A stretch of 64,000 nt of DNA from Oxytricha trifallax (taxonomy: Eukaryota > Ciliophora > Spirotrichea > Sporadotrichida > Oxytrichidae). Where the stretch lies: contig ARYC01000383.1 in NCBI GenBank assembly GCA_000711775.1, positions 52,498 through 116,497 of the forward strand, written 5' to 3'. Each line of letters begins with the position of its first letter. The stretch's first letter is position 1. Below are positions 34,970 to 46,505 of the stretch, piece after piece. The notes below the pieces were generated by a model. It did not search any database. It saw nothing but the letters and a program-made list of their open reading frames with translations, and was not told the DNA's origin. The position numbers and the translations under genes were made by a program.

Positions 34970-36815
34970 ATATTGTTCTGGGTCTAAATCTATTTAATAT
35001 TCTCAATTAGATACTATTTCTTTAAATTTGTAATATAAATATATATTAGGCTACCTCTCATATTAAAATAAAATGATTAATCCAACAAATGTATTCATTG
35101 AAATAATTAAGATTAATATTGCTCAATCATGGTAGTTATGCTATTATACTACTAACCTTCAGGAAATTAAATTAATGACATTATAACATGTCGAAATTCT
35201 CATTATGTTATTATATAATTAAATTAATATATGTCATTATCTTTAATAAAATGTAGCAATCACATACCTTCTTCTTCTTCATCGTCCTCATCATTAATCA
35301 ATCAGTTAATAAGCCTTCTCACGGGCACCCCACTTTCTGTTACTTTGCGAAGTTTAAGTCTTATTCCACTGTGGTTACACTCAAGAACAGATGCCAGTAA
35401 AACTACAAATTTAAATTACTCTCACTTGCATTTTAATTAAATCTCACAGTGTCACTCTATAAAATATTTAATAAGCATATTCATGATTCGTTATAAATAT
35501 AATTAAATTGAGTTAATAGCATGAGCTAGCATCTTAGTTTGGTATTTGTTGTTTGATGAGAGATATTATCAGTTGCTGGTGTTTACTGGTCTCAATTGTC
35601 ATCACTCTCACCACAATACACGCTAGACATGAAAGATTAAATGTTCTTGATTTATTCTATTAACATTATACTTGAATTAATGTTTTATTATATTTTACTT
35701 AAACTAGACATACATTAAGTTAAGTGTTCAAAGTTGTGATAGTAATTGATTGAAATACTGCAAATATTACTCTCTTTTATCTGAGAATGACATGACATTT
35801 TATTTCTTATTTAGACTGTCCTGTATCTTCTGAGTAAACATGTCTCCTTTACCAGCTATAAGCTGTTTATTTGAATATTTCTATTTATAAAATACTTTTT
35901 AAATACATTATTTTTTATTTATTATTTCAAACATATTAAACTAATAACTATTATTTAAACAGATAGCATAATATGCGATTCAATTTGAATGAACGATTTA
36001 TACTGATTCTTTTCAGGAATATGCCACTGCAAGGACAGATTGATTAACACCTCATAGTATTCAAGCTAGGATCTCTGCTGATATTGCTGACCAATTCAAT
36101 TAAACTGTGATTTAACTGCTGAATCAAGTGAATCATTCTTCAGTTAAGATAAATAAATATAAATGATACTCTCACGATTAATATAACATGATAAATACAT
36201 TAACATATAATAGTTATTAAACTAGAAGGTTAAATTAAAAAAAACAAGTAGAAATTTATATATAAAAAGGTAAGAGTTCTTTTTATAGCAATTAATGACT
36301 CAAGTAATCCATTTGTTATAGGAATTACATATTTAAACATGAAATTAGAGTGAAAAGACAAGATGTAGGTGGGTACAGGAAATTTTAAGGCTTGTAATGG
36401 TTAATATAATATTTTTGATTATAAATTGAAAAAGTGATTGAATATAGCATAAAGTAATATTTTATTCAAGATATTGAAATGAATTAGAGAGTTACTATTC
36501 AGTTAGAATATAATAAGAATTAATATTTATTCTATAAGGTACTGAAATATTGGATTAGTATATCAATTAATAGTAAATATGTAAGAGAAAATGGAAAATT
36601 AATATTATTTAACTAAAACATTTGAAACTTTATAATGATTAACTTAATATTTCAATTTTGTAATCGATATTGCTTTTAAGTACACCCATGTCATTATAAT
36701 AGGAGATTCGCTTGATGGCACTGAAATATTCAATCAATCGTGAATAAACTTAACAAAGTAGTAATCATTTTGTTCAAATTACTTCAAAGCAATTTCCTTT
36801 AAAGATTGGTTAAAT
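34970..36815. other. AT-rich region with weak coding hints only
   Basis: A minus-strand stretch near 36000-36150 (IHLIQQLNHSLIELVSNISR, DPSLNTMR) and one near 35240-35420 look mildly protein-like, but I cannot define exon limits. Confidence 0.3.
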
Positions 36816-36819
36816 ATCT

Positions 36820-37121
36820 ACATTATGATTGGTTACTAACATTAAACATCAAGAAATGCCCAGTTTCTAACAACATAAGAAGGCCTATGATTTATAATAC
36901 ATTTAAGGATTAATATAGTTTTCTTTTAGTTTAAGGATCATGAAACTTGAAATCTGGGGTATAATAAATTTATCATAGAGTGGCTCTTCATCATTGAAGA
37001 ACTGTGTTGCTATTAAATTATCAATTTTATCTGTATTCTTCTTAAAAGAGTAAGCAGCTATGATTAACTCCACCTGATGAATGAATATCCTAAAGTGTAT
37101 CTGACTGAGCAGAACTCTCAT
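36820..37121 (-). pseudogene. Coding island of about 90 codons, unrecognised
   Basis: ATG 37121, reading RVLLSQIHFRIFIHQVELII, AAYSFKKNTDKIDNLIATQF, DEEPLYDKFIIPQISSFMIL, and continuing through a TAA (Gln) to a TGA near 36820. Possibly an exon. Confidence 0.4.
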
Positions 37122-38410
37122 TTTTTTTTAAAATTTATGTTAACAAGGCAGTTATTTTCTTGAAGTGAAGAAAAATTTCTTACAAAACAGATGAGCAGTC
37201 AAACATTAAAATATCTATATCAACAAAAGTAAATCATGTCATTCCATGTGATTAATTTTTAAACTTAATTTTATTAGTAATATTAACAAACTTTAAACAA
37301 CAACTAGATTACTCTTTGATTGACACAATTTATATAATTCTAATTGTTACTATTTATGATCATTCCCTTTTAAAAATGTTTTTCTCTTCTCATCCTTCTA
37401 AGGTTCATGCTACCTTAAGTTATCAGCTGAGTGTATACTCCAAGGTTTTGCCAAGTTTAGCATGATGCAAGACTATTACAGTCAAAGCTGCTGCTTTTAC
37501 TCTGAAGTAGTAGAACATAATTTGAGAAAAGTTTAATTTTCACTTATAATTTAATTGTGCCATTGTTAGGCGCAGTGAATAATCTATCACTCTAATTTCC
37601 CCTTATTATTCATGAGTATAATAATTGGTCTTTTCTGAGCTGGGGCAACAACATGCGACAGATAACCTCTCATGATACTGTTTATTGAAACACCATAATA
37701 TTTTAGGTTTTAAGTTTAACAAGCACCTCTGTCAAAAAGCTAAGCTTGAATAACACAATGATAAGATCATCTCTTGGAAATAATAGAGCCTAAATTATAT
37801 AAAAGAGTTTAAATCTTACTTTCTAAAACAGATAAGTTTAAATGTGACTCTGACACATGAGCTTGTGTACGATCACCTTAATCTTAGTCGTTGCTATACT
37901 TCCCAGATTTTATTGATATATCTAAATTAAAAAGTTTATATAATAATATGTATACTTTATAATTTTCTGATGAGTGCGATAGCTTTTTGAGTTGATTCAT
38001 GAATTTCTTATTGAAATTCGTCCATATATTTTAATTTAAATATTGATCAGTATACTATTACCAACCTTGTAATTAAAGGCAGAGTATAACTAATACTTAG
38101 TATAAATTATGATTAAATTATATCTTATTTATATATAATTTATCTAATGGCTGACGAAAAGCCTTGAAAGAAAAGTAGAAAAATTTATGAAAATATATAA
38201 TTTCCCTACATATTTAACTTCCTTACTATCCTAAGTAGATATATGGGCCTTCGAAAAATGTTTAAAAGATTAGTTTTTGCCGCAATTTGTTTTTAAAATT
38301 CTAGAAGTCTCTTATCTTACAATAGATGTCTTTTAATAGTGTGTATAATATTTATTAAACAAACCTCTTATTTTGACTGAGGGTGTGCTATGACTTTTAG
38401 AGTATCTCAT
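37122..38410. other. AT-rich region with coding hints near 37.65-37.9 kb
   Basis: Minus-strand frames such as DRTQAHVSESHLNLSVLESK and LLFPRDDLIIVLFKLSFLTE appear in overlapping frames. A 30-nt GTAAGA...TTTAG segment could be a tiny intron. I cannot build a consistent gene. Confidence 0.3.
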
Positions 38411-38415
38411 TTGAC

Positions 38416-38599
38416 AAGTCATTATTATTTTAGTCTTCTATCTTCCTTTAAAAAAATGGTATCAGCTGTTTTAGCAAGTATTGCTTTTCCTCTAAAATTA
38501 AACATTTGTTTATTGCATTTCTTGGATTGTGCTCTTAGATATCTTACCATTAGGCTTTTATCAATAATGTGTGATATGAAATTTGAGGACTTTATCATG
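38416..38599 (-). pseudogene. Basic coding island (about 60 codons), unrecognised
   Basis: ATG 38599 to TGA near 38416, reading IKSSNFISHIIDKSLMVRYL, RAQSKKCNKQMFNFRGKAIL and AKTADTIFLKEDRRLKQQ. Lys/Arg-rich and helix-prone. The plus-strand frame over the same bases is hydrophobic and Leu-rich, as an antisense shadow would be. Confidence 0.4.
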
Positions 38600-39189
38600 T
38601 CTGTTATACCATAATAATATCATATATGTCTTTTCTGAAACTTTAAGATTTAAAATACATGCCTCAGATGAGTGGTATACTCATAATCTTTATTCTGAGT
38701 TACAATAGTATAAATGACAAACATTAAAGTAGAAGTGCTATATTTATAATAATTAATATAAATTAACGAATTAATATTAATCACATTGATTTATTATAAA
38801 TTTTACGAAAACCTACTATCAAGGTGCTTTTAATGACTTATTTTCATTAATGTCTGTGAACTACTATCAAACTTTTAACTGAATCATGATAAATCCTTTA
38901 AACCAAAAATAAGAATTACTGATGGACGGAAGAGAGTGTAAAATGCACATAAATATTTTTGTTCTCTACTCCCAGAATCTTAATTTTTATTAATAATGTT
39001 ATTAAATAAGGAATAAACTTGTGGGATGTGTGAATAACCTTACAAGTACGACCTAATTTAACAAAATAATCATGGTTATTTTCAGAACTCTGATGTAGTT
39101 TTTGAGATTTTATATAAAAAATATCTATTTGATAATAGAGAGATAATATTATTGGCTGAAAATGCTATTAAAACAATTCTAACTTCATA

Positions 39190-40448
39190 ACAGGACGAGA
39201 AGGAAAAAATAAGTTCGACACTCCTATTGTTAGACAACGATAACGAAGTCACCTTTGTTTATAACTACGTCTGGGAAGAAGGGGATGACGAACCACCCAA
39301 GAATTATTTAAGAAAACTAAAGACTTTTACCCCTACTACCACCCAATGACTAGAAAATCTAGGGTGGTAGTGCATCTGAAAAGGACTCAGATGCAGAAAA
39401 CTGGAGTGATGATGAAGACTGTCAATCATTTGGGAGTGAAGACATAACAACTGACCAAGAATTTATTCGTCACTACTACTCACACAATGGAATAAAAACA
39501 CCCCAAGAATACCTTAGACTTAAGGAACAACAAATCTAATAGCAAATTCACTAATTAAAACTCGAAAAATTGGAGTACCAAAGATTAAGAGAAAAAAATG
39601 CACAAGAAACAAGACAGAAGGCTAAGAGTATACAATAAAAACAACCTTACCAAAAAAGATTCTACAACTAAAATTTAGACTCCATAGTTACTTTAAAACG
39701 TCACCCAGACACCAGTCTAACAAAACCCCAATCTCTTATTTAGTAACTAAAATTAATCACTAAACATAGTGAAGAAGAGTTAACTATTCAATAAGAAACA
39801 GACAAATACAGTCTAGTAAAGACTTTAACTTAAATCCCAATGAAGAAAGGGAAGAAAGGTCCAAGACCATGCTATAGATGATCCGCACATTTCAAACTCT
39901 TTTTATTACTAAATAGGGAATAGACATCTTTTTCAATCATGGATTTTTTGAAAGCTAATGCGTCTCACATCGGTTCTTCTACAAAATCTGATCATATTCT
40001 GGCCAGAAACTTCATTCCTAAGCAAATACCTAAAATCATCAGACTATACCCTCACAAGTTCTACGATAGAATAATATCATATAATTACGAGAAAGTTTCG
40101 ATGTAAGATGAAAGAATAGCTAGCTTGGCAAAAATAACTTTCATCCATGATAACTACCAAGGATCCGAACCAGACAAGACAACCCTAACACAACTAGATA
40201 TTGATAAAATTTTGTCACTTTTCACAGTTTGGATAAGTGTAAAAATTAAATTTGACTAAAGAAAAATCGAACTTTACTGAGAGATCAAAGAACATTTTGA
40301 AAATCAACCTTGGTTTTCCATTATTTACACATTAGATGAAAATTTAAACAAGGGAAGTAAGTCTAGAGAGAATAGAAGAAACCAACAAAAAAGAAGACAT
40401 AACGATTAATAATTAGCTAAAATACGAACATTTAGGGGAATAAATTGA
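39190..40448 (+). pseudogene. Decayed ORF(s) of tailed element R6
   Basis: First part: TLLLLDNDNEVTFVYNYVWE, then a TGA near 39350; after a frame change ENWSDDEDCQSFGSEDITTD and HYYSHNGIKTPQEYLRLKEQ, with a long Gln/Lys coiled region to GKKGPRPCYR and TGA. Second part from about 39940: DHILARNFIPKQIPKIIRLY, KFYDRIISYNYEKVSMQDER, LDIDKILSLFTVWISVKIKF and EIKEHFENQPWFSIIY, then a basic tail. The present stop at 40446-40448 lies inside the foldback insertion. Without the insertion the frame would run about 14 codons further to another TGA. No enzymatic motif recognised. Confidence 0.6.
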
Positions 40449-40965
40449 TTAATCAAGATTACACATGTTTTATTTTAAATATTAAATTAAATATATAAAT
40501 CTAGGTACTCTACCGCAGTTTTTTATATATAAACCTGTTTTGCGGTAGAGTACCCTAATTATATTAATTAAATTAAAATTAAATTCATAAATACAGCATT
40601 ACTTTTTACAAAGAATGCATTAAATAATTATATAATAAATTTCTTAATTAAAATAAAAATATTGTTACTCTATAAGGCAATAAAATTTGAAGATTTTTAC
40701 TTTTTATATTTTAAATAATTAATTTATTCTACATATTATATATCACTTTTTTATTTAATGCATTTTTTGTAAAAAGTAATGTTGTATTTATGAATTTAAT
40801 TTTAATTTAATTAATATAATTAGGGTACTCTACCGCAAAACAGGTTTATACTTTAAAAACTGCGGTAGAGTACCTAGATTTATATATTTAATTTAATATT
40901 TAAAATAAAACATGTGTAATCTTGATTAATCAATTTATTCCCCTAAATGTTCGTATTTTAGCTAA
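40413..40965. mobile_element. 553-bp foldback inserted in R6; 8-bp duplication TTAGCTAA
   Basis: Flanking TTAGCTAA occurs at both ends (40413-40420 and 40958-40965), so it reads as an 8-bp target-site duplication. The element then starts AATACGAACATTTAGGGG and ends with the reverse complement. Arms are about 200 bp, and each holds a nested hairpin (GGTACTCTACCGCA ... TGCGGTAGAGTACC). An 8-bp duplication fits hAT-type integration; the terminal bases are not the usual hAT ones. No ORF. Confidence 0.85.
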
Positions 40966-41123
40966 ATCAAACAGAGAGATGCGGAAGTCCTGAAGTCGAT
41001 TCCATATGATCGACACTAACTATTTGAAAAGGGCTTAACCCTTATATATTAGCATATATTTTAGATCGGGGATCTCCAGAACCTCAATGTGATCATATTA
41101 TTATTATAGTTATTATTATTATG

Positions 41124-41585
41124 TATAATTAAATCAAATTAAAGACATCAGTCTTCATGGTAATCGGGCTACAAATATAAAACTTAATCTATAGAGATGA
41201 TATTCAAGATGATTTAAAAGTAAAGAAAATTGAGGTTTTTAAAATTTACTTTACTAAATAGTGAATTCAACAAAGTTCACTAAATTAAATTAAATTAAAT
41301 TATAGATGTAATTTAAGATTTAATTCAGCTCAGGAGTTAAGAAGTATCCTATAAAAACAAGTTATATTGATAAAATAAAACTTAAATATAATAACTAATA
41401 AAATAAAGATTAATTTAAATTTCCAACTGTATACAAGAAACTTAATCAGAATATCATCAATAATGTCGAAAATAAATATCTCATTGGGAATTAAAAACCT
41501 TCAATAAAACCTAAAATGAAATCCAATTAATATTTATATATCAGTAATAAATAAAAAAACAAATATAAAAGTTATATAGAAGTAG
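41124..41585. other. AT-rich spacer
   Basis: Contains a short (TTAAA)n run near 41280. No gene seen. Confidence 0.4.
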
Positions 41586-42455
41586 TATTGTTAAAATAGA
41601 ATTGAATTGGGGAAATTGAAAAATAAAAAAATAATTCAAATTATAAATATATATAACTGCCTCTAATTACAAACTTATGTCGATCAAATTTGGTTCACAA
41701 TGCTTACAGTTAAATTTGCCTCTCAAAAGGATTTTTGACACATTTGACACCCTGGCCTAATATTTCTCCTCGTGTATTATAGGGTGATTTGACACCTTTG
41801 ACACCCTATTTTAAGTCAAAAGCCTGATTATTAAAATTTGACACCTTTGACACCTGTAAATTTTATCTTGTTTTTGACATCAGTGGCTATATTGCACATT
41901 GACTGATCTGGTTTCACCTGCGTATCTGTGGCTACCGTGGCCCAGAAGGGATAGTGCCACAAACCCCACCGTCATCTCTAGGGAACGTTCCTTTACCTCT
42001 TGAGCCAGTACTCTCTGTGTTAAGCATCTTCAAAGCCAGCGTTTAAACAAGCACCGTAAGCCACATAAACAACCGGAGGAGGCACTATCCCTTCTGAGGG
42101 CCACGGTAGCCACAGATACGCAGGTGAAACCAGATCAGTCAATGTGCAATATAGCCACTGATGTCAAAAACAAGATAAATTTTACAGGTGTCAAAGGTGT
42201 CAAATTTTAATAATCAGGCTTTTGACTTAAAATAGGGTGTCAAAGGTGTCAAATCACCCTATAATACACGAGGAGAAATATTAGGCCAGGGTGTCAAATG
42301 TGTCAAAAATCCTTTTGAGAGGCAAATTTAACTGTAAGCATTGTGAACCAAATTTGATCTACATAAGTTTGTAATTAGAGGCAGTTATATATATTTATAA
42401 TTTGAATTATTTTTTTATTTTTCAATTTCCCCAATTCAATTCTATTTTAACAATA
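41586..42455. mobile_element. 870-bp foldback with repeated TTTGACACC motifs
   Basis: Two arms of about 370 bp are near-perfect reverse complements (TATTGTTAAAATAGAATTG ... CAATTCTATTTTAACAATA) around a unique centre of about 125 bp (41960-42083). Each arm carries three paired nonamers of the type TTTGACAC(C/A)TTTGACACC (left arm near 41727, 41788 and 41837). The inner arm ends are unusually GC-rich (GGCTACCGTGGCC). TA flanks at both ends are compatible with a Tc1/mariner-type TA target. No ORF recognised. It lies less than 400 bp from the start of the duplicated 11-kb unit. Confidence 0.85.
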
Positions 42456-42830
42456 GTAAGTTACTTATAAGGTAATTTATAATTATTAATCAAATTTAAT
42501 TAATTTATTATATAAAAAATGGAAATTTTAAATGCTATAACATTAGAAATCCAAAAAGAATGTCAGGGAAAAGATCCAAGGGAAAGAAGGTTTTTCGTAT
42601 CTTAATGCTTTTTATAGTGCTTCCTAAATCAGATGAAGGAAACATGAAAATGTACTGTGTGAAAGATCAATTTATTGGCATAAAGATCGGTAGAATGATG
42701 AAATCGTGATAATTGCTAAAAAATGAATAACAAGTCCTAGGTGCTAATTAACAGAATCAAACAAATAGACTCAATCTAAAATTTAATTAATATTTAATAT
42801 ATTAAAAAATTAAGATTATAAAATAATTAT
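42456..42830. other. AT-rich spacer
   Basis: Between the 870-bp foldback and the start of duplicated unit A. No gene seen. Confidence 0.4.
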
Positions 42831-42879
42831 ATTTTTATCAATTAACAACTATATAGCCAAATATCAAATCATAGAAAAT

Positions 42880-43160
42880 GTAATCTTAGTATCTAGAGGG
42901 CGCTTATCAATAGTAGATAGCTTGGGGAGTAGTTAAAGTATAATTGAAGGTTTTCTTGAGACATCTGCCTGTGACAAAAGTCAGGCGAGTCATTGATCTC
43001 TTAGTTGCCAGCCTTGGTCTCTCAAAGAATTGTCATCTGGTGACGTCGTAAGTAAGCTGATAGGTTTGAAAGACGAGCTTTAAAAACTATGATCTCTTGC
43101 TTTCCTCATCTAGGTGATTTGACTAAGGCTCGAGATGGATGAGAGAAAGAGACATAGATT
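42880..43160 (+). ncRNA. Candidate structured non-coding block, unit A
   Basis: Between the left border of unit A and the 3' end of the methyltransferase gene. It is relatively GC-rich, with a hairpin GCCTG-TG-AC-AAAA-GT-CAGGC, then GCCAGCCTTGGTCTCTC, TCTGGTGACGTCG, AGGTTTGAAAGACGAGC and AAAACTATGATCT. It is conserved in unit B and, diverged, at 18440-18690. Strand is arbitrary. It may be an RNA gene, the structured 3' UTR of the methyltransferase, or an element end. Confidence 0.45.
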
Positions 43161-43269
43161 TGGGATTCTGTCTTGCACATTTTATTAAAACTTGAATTTC
43201 TCGAGATAAGGTAAAAATATTAGAATTGAAATAAAATTTTAGATATATAAATTAATTTAGCATATGTAT

Positions 43270-44984
43270 TCTTTCCTATTCATTGTGGCCCAGCCCTTTC
43301 TTAAATTGTTTTTCCTACCAAAAATATCACAGTAAAAACCATTAGATACCATTTATTCAATAAGCTGCTTAATCTCAACAGGCTTTTATGAGTTACCCCC
43401 TGAAATAGTTGCAATAACATCACTTAATTTAAAATGAATAGTTCCTTTTGATTATTTCCCTTTCAAGCCAACTAAGCATATTTCCTTGTTATGTCTCAGG
43501 TAGTAACCTTGACTGTTTTTCAATTATACGTTTATGCCTTACTTAACCCACACCAACTGGTCTACTATTCTAAATGAAATATTAATTAAGATTCAATTTA
43601 ATTTACCTGTAGCCTTTAACCAGCAAGAAAGAGATTACATCTACAAAATTCTGCCCAACAGTCCACATAAAAATAAATCTATTGTCTCGAAGATCTTCAA
43701 CTCTTAGCTTGTATAAACTTTTCATTCCCTCTGTTTTGTAATTTAAGAAATTGCTACCTGTATTGGACTCAAAATTAATTGGCCGGATAATCCATTTCTA
43801 AAACATCAAATTTTCTTCCAAAAAGTACTTGCTAAGTTTCCCCAATAACTTTCAGAACATTATTCTAAAAAACATCATAATTTATAGCAATTGATGGTAT
43901 GCTTTCATCTAATTGAGAACTTAAAGTCTTTATCTTTTCCAATTCTTTTATTGATTGCATGTATTAATTTTAAATTTTTTTTTTATTCTTAGGCTTTGAA
44001 TTCTTTTATCAATGTTTTTGGGTTTGTAAATACACAATTTTCTATAGCTTGTTTTTAATTAATTTAGTTATCTTGCATTAATATTCCAAAGAATGTCTTG
44101 AATTTATCAGTAATTTCTAGTAAAAATTAAATAGCTTTACTAATTAATTCGAGACTTAAAATTCTTTCTCAATATTATTGTACTCTTTGTTATTAAAAAC
44201 ACATTCTAATTTGGCTTCAATCGTCAAACAAAAAAAACTCAATTGTTTTGACATGTTAGTTACTGATTTATTTCAAAGACTAAATTTATTTTTTGCTAAA
44301 ATCGCTGTCTTATAAAAGCATTATAATGAATTCTTTGGACTTTTTATTGATTTCAATAAGTTTTTAGTATGATGTTAAGTGATAAGTTAGGTCAGCTTGC
44401 TATTTAATTTAATTCTCAAGGTATGAAATCCTCTTTGTCAGGCTTTAAACGTACTCATCTTAATCAATTTATTACTAAATGTCTGAAGTTTATCATAATC
44501 TGCGAAAATATCCTGAAACTCACTGTCTAACAATCTTTGTCTTATGAATATGCTGTCATCTTCTGGTTTGGGTATTTACTCATTTAATTTCAATTAAATA
44601 GTTTATATTTCAATTTGTTGATTAATGGCTTTTTCTGTTTTAAAGTGTGCATCGTTCTAGATTTACGGGCATGTGTGATAATCTCTTATTTCCTAAATTT
44701 TGAACCCTTAAAGTATTCTTCGAGAATCTAATACTCTTTTGTGTGACGTTTATATGTGTTTGCTCATATCCTTTGTTGTTGTTTTTTTTAAGTAATTATT
44801 TCTTCAATATCGGTGCAATATCTACAAATAACAACCTGTCTTGTGTAGAATCTTTGTTTTTAGATTGGTTTTGAATCTTTTCGACTAAATGATTATACAT
44901 GACTAAAGTACTGAATAAACTCTTATGCTTAAATATTTTATTCATTATTTTTATGAATTTATTGTTAACTCCTTTTATTATCAT
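43270..44984 (-). pseudogene. MT-A70-type N6-adenine methyltransferase, unit A (frameshifted)
   Basis: The N-terminal half is a Lys/Gln-rich helical region (IIKGVNNKFIKIMNKIFKHK; KPEDDSIFIRQRLLDSEF). The catalytic half resembles the MT-A70 family (METTL3/14 and ciliate MTA relatives): FDVLEMDYP, where the family has its DPPW motif, then NRFIFMWTVG (family LLFLWVTG), a 37-nt intron, IVDQLVWVK (family DELIWVK), SDVIAT, KPVEIKQLIEQM (family KPDEIYxLIERL) and FGRKNNLRKGWATM (family FGRxHNxRPNWITIG). In this copy a 2-bp loss removes the Trp of the DYPW motif and shifts the frame. Further frame changes lie near 43500 and 44700. The start is uncertain; the frame is open to about 45095. The substrate (DNA or RNA adenine) cannot be told. 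Confidence 0.7.
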
Positions 44985-45095
44985 TTTGAATTTTTGATTA
45001 TTTTAATCTAAACTTTCCAAATTTTTGAAATATTCTTTGGATTAATTATTGTTTAAATAATTTGATATTTTCTCTTTAGATTATAAGTATGTAAG

Positions 45096-45736
45096 TAATC
45101 ATCTTGTTATAGCTTTTTTAATGAAAACATTTTGTTATTAAACTTTTTATAAATATTTTTATCATTTTTTTAAGATTCAATAGCTGCATTGATCTATAAA
45201 TCTGGTAAATTACAAAAGAAAGTGTTTAAGATAAACATGCATAATAAAAATTTTAATCCTATTTGGCTATTTAAAAATTTATTCATTTTATACTTTTAAG
45301 TCCTATAAAAAAGATTTTAAACATTAATTCAGAAAATTAAAAGTAATTTTTACTGATTTTTAAAATCTTCCATTTATTCACTTTTAGTTCATTTCAATTT
45401 ATTAACAAAAGGGGTGTGTTAAAACTTAATATACAATTTAAATTAAGTAATTTATGTATAATTTAATGAAATATAAGAAACCCCTATAATTAAGAATTCT
45501 TTAGAGTTTTCAATTAAAAGAATATTTATCATACGTAATAAGACGTTAAGAAATTTATATAAAAACTTTATTATATCTTTTATTTATGTGCCCTTATTAA
45601 ATACTGAAATGTTTCATTTAACAAAGAGTGAAAATAGTTTAAATAAATTTGAAATATATATTAATATACCCATTTTAAATAGTATTCGGATTTATAACTT
45701 AATAAATTAAGATTAGTCTTTTAGGTTATATACTAT
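45096..45736. other. AT-rich spacer, unit A
   Basis: Between the open N-terminal region of the methyltransferase gene and the CG-rich palindromic modules. No gene or repeat supported. Confidence 0.4.
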
Positions 45737-45930
45737 GCGCGGCAATTATCTCAGCACATAATTAGCGCGTATATATTCCGCGCATATAATTTGTAGCTAT
45801 TTATTTTATTTTTGAAAAATATATGAAAAGAATATTATACATAAGTTTAATAGTTTGTTTCTAATTAAGTTTGTATTAAGCGCGAATATTTAATCCGCTC
45901 ATATATACTGCGCGGAATTATTATCCGCGC
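45737..45930. promoter_or_regulatory. Four CG-rich 20-bp palindromic modules, unit A
   Basis: Modules at 45737-45757 (GCGCGGCAATTATCTCAGC.), 45765-45783 (GCGCGTATATATTCCGCGC), 45880-45900 (GCGCGAATATTTAATCCGCT.) and 45910-45930 (GCGCGGAATTATTATCCGCG.). Each is GCGCG, an AT core, and (C)CGCGC, arranged in two pairs 28-30 bp apart. CpG runs are otherwise nearly absent here. They lie between the transposase and methyltransferase genes, upstream of the latter. They could be binding sites for an element-encoded protein or the inner ends of an element. Confidence 0.6.
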
Positions 45931-46505
45931 TATTATTAAATATTTTTTTCATTTCTATTTTGGGTAATACTTACTTAAATTTAATCAAGAATAAATTATG
46001 AATGAATTGTTTAATTTAAGGGGTTTTATTTCTAAATAGATTTGAAAAGTCTTTCTTACTTATAAAGACTTATATTTTATCAATTAAACTCTTTGTTATT
46101 TATGGATCTTTTTAGTTTTTTATATTTTTTAGTATAAACTTACAAGTAATAACAATTGGTTTTTATTTAAAGCTCGCACTTGATTTACCTCATTACCTTA
46201 AATTGCTTCTACCTATAAGAAAATTAGTAAGAAAAGTTGTGTTTCTCCCTGTAAAATAAATATGATTCTATAACAAAATATAAAATTTCTTTTATGTTAG
46301 TGTATTAATTATTGTCCAAATTAAATAAAAGTTTTATTTATAATGAGGTTAAAACGAAATCAATTTGAGAGAGACAATATAATTTTTTATTGAGCAATTA
46401 TATTTCTTCTTTTAAAAAAAGTCTTAATTATTAAAATTTGGTCAATTTGATGTTGTTTTTTTTTGCTTTCTTCGAAATCAATTGAAACTATATTCTTTGA
46501 CTTAC

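Larger units (their letters stand above)
39190..41123 (+). mobile_element. Tailed element R6, plus orientation, carrying a nested foldback
   Basis: Coding sequence resembling R1 runs rightward and ends in the family tail at 41029-41123: AAAAGGGCTTAACCCTT, an AT stretch, TAGATCGGGGATC, CCAGAACCTCAATGTGATC, and long ATT repeats. A 553-bp inverted-repeat element at 40413-40965 is inserted just before the tail. Confidence 0.6.
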
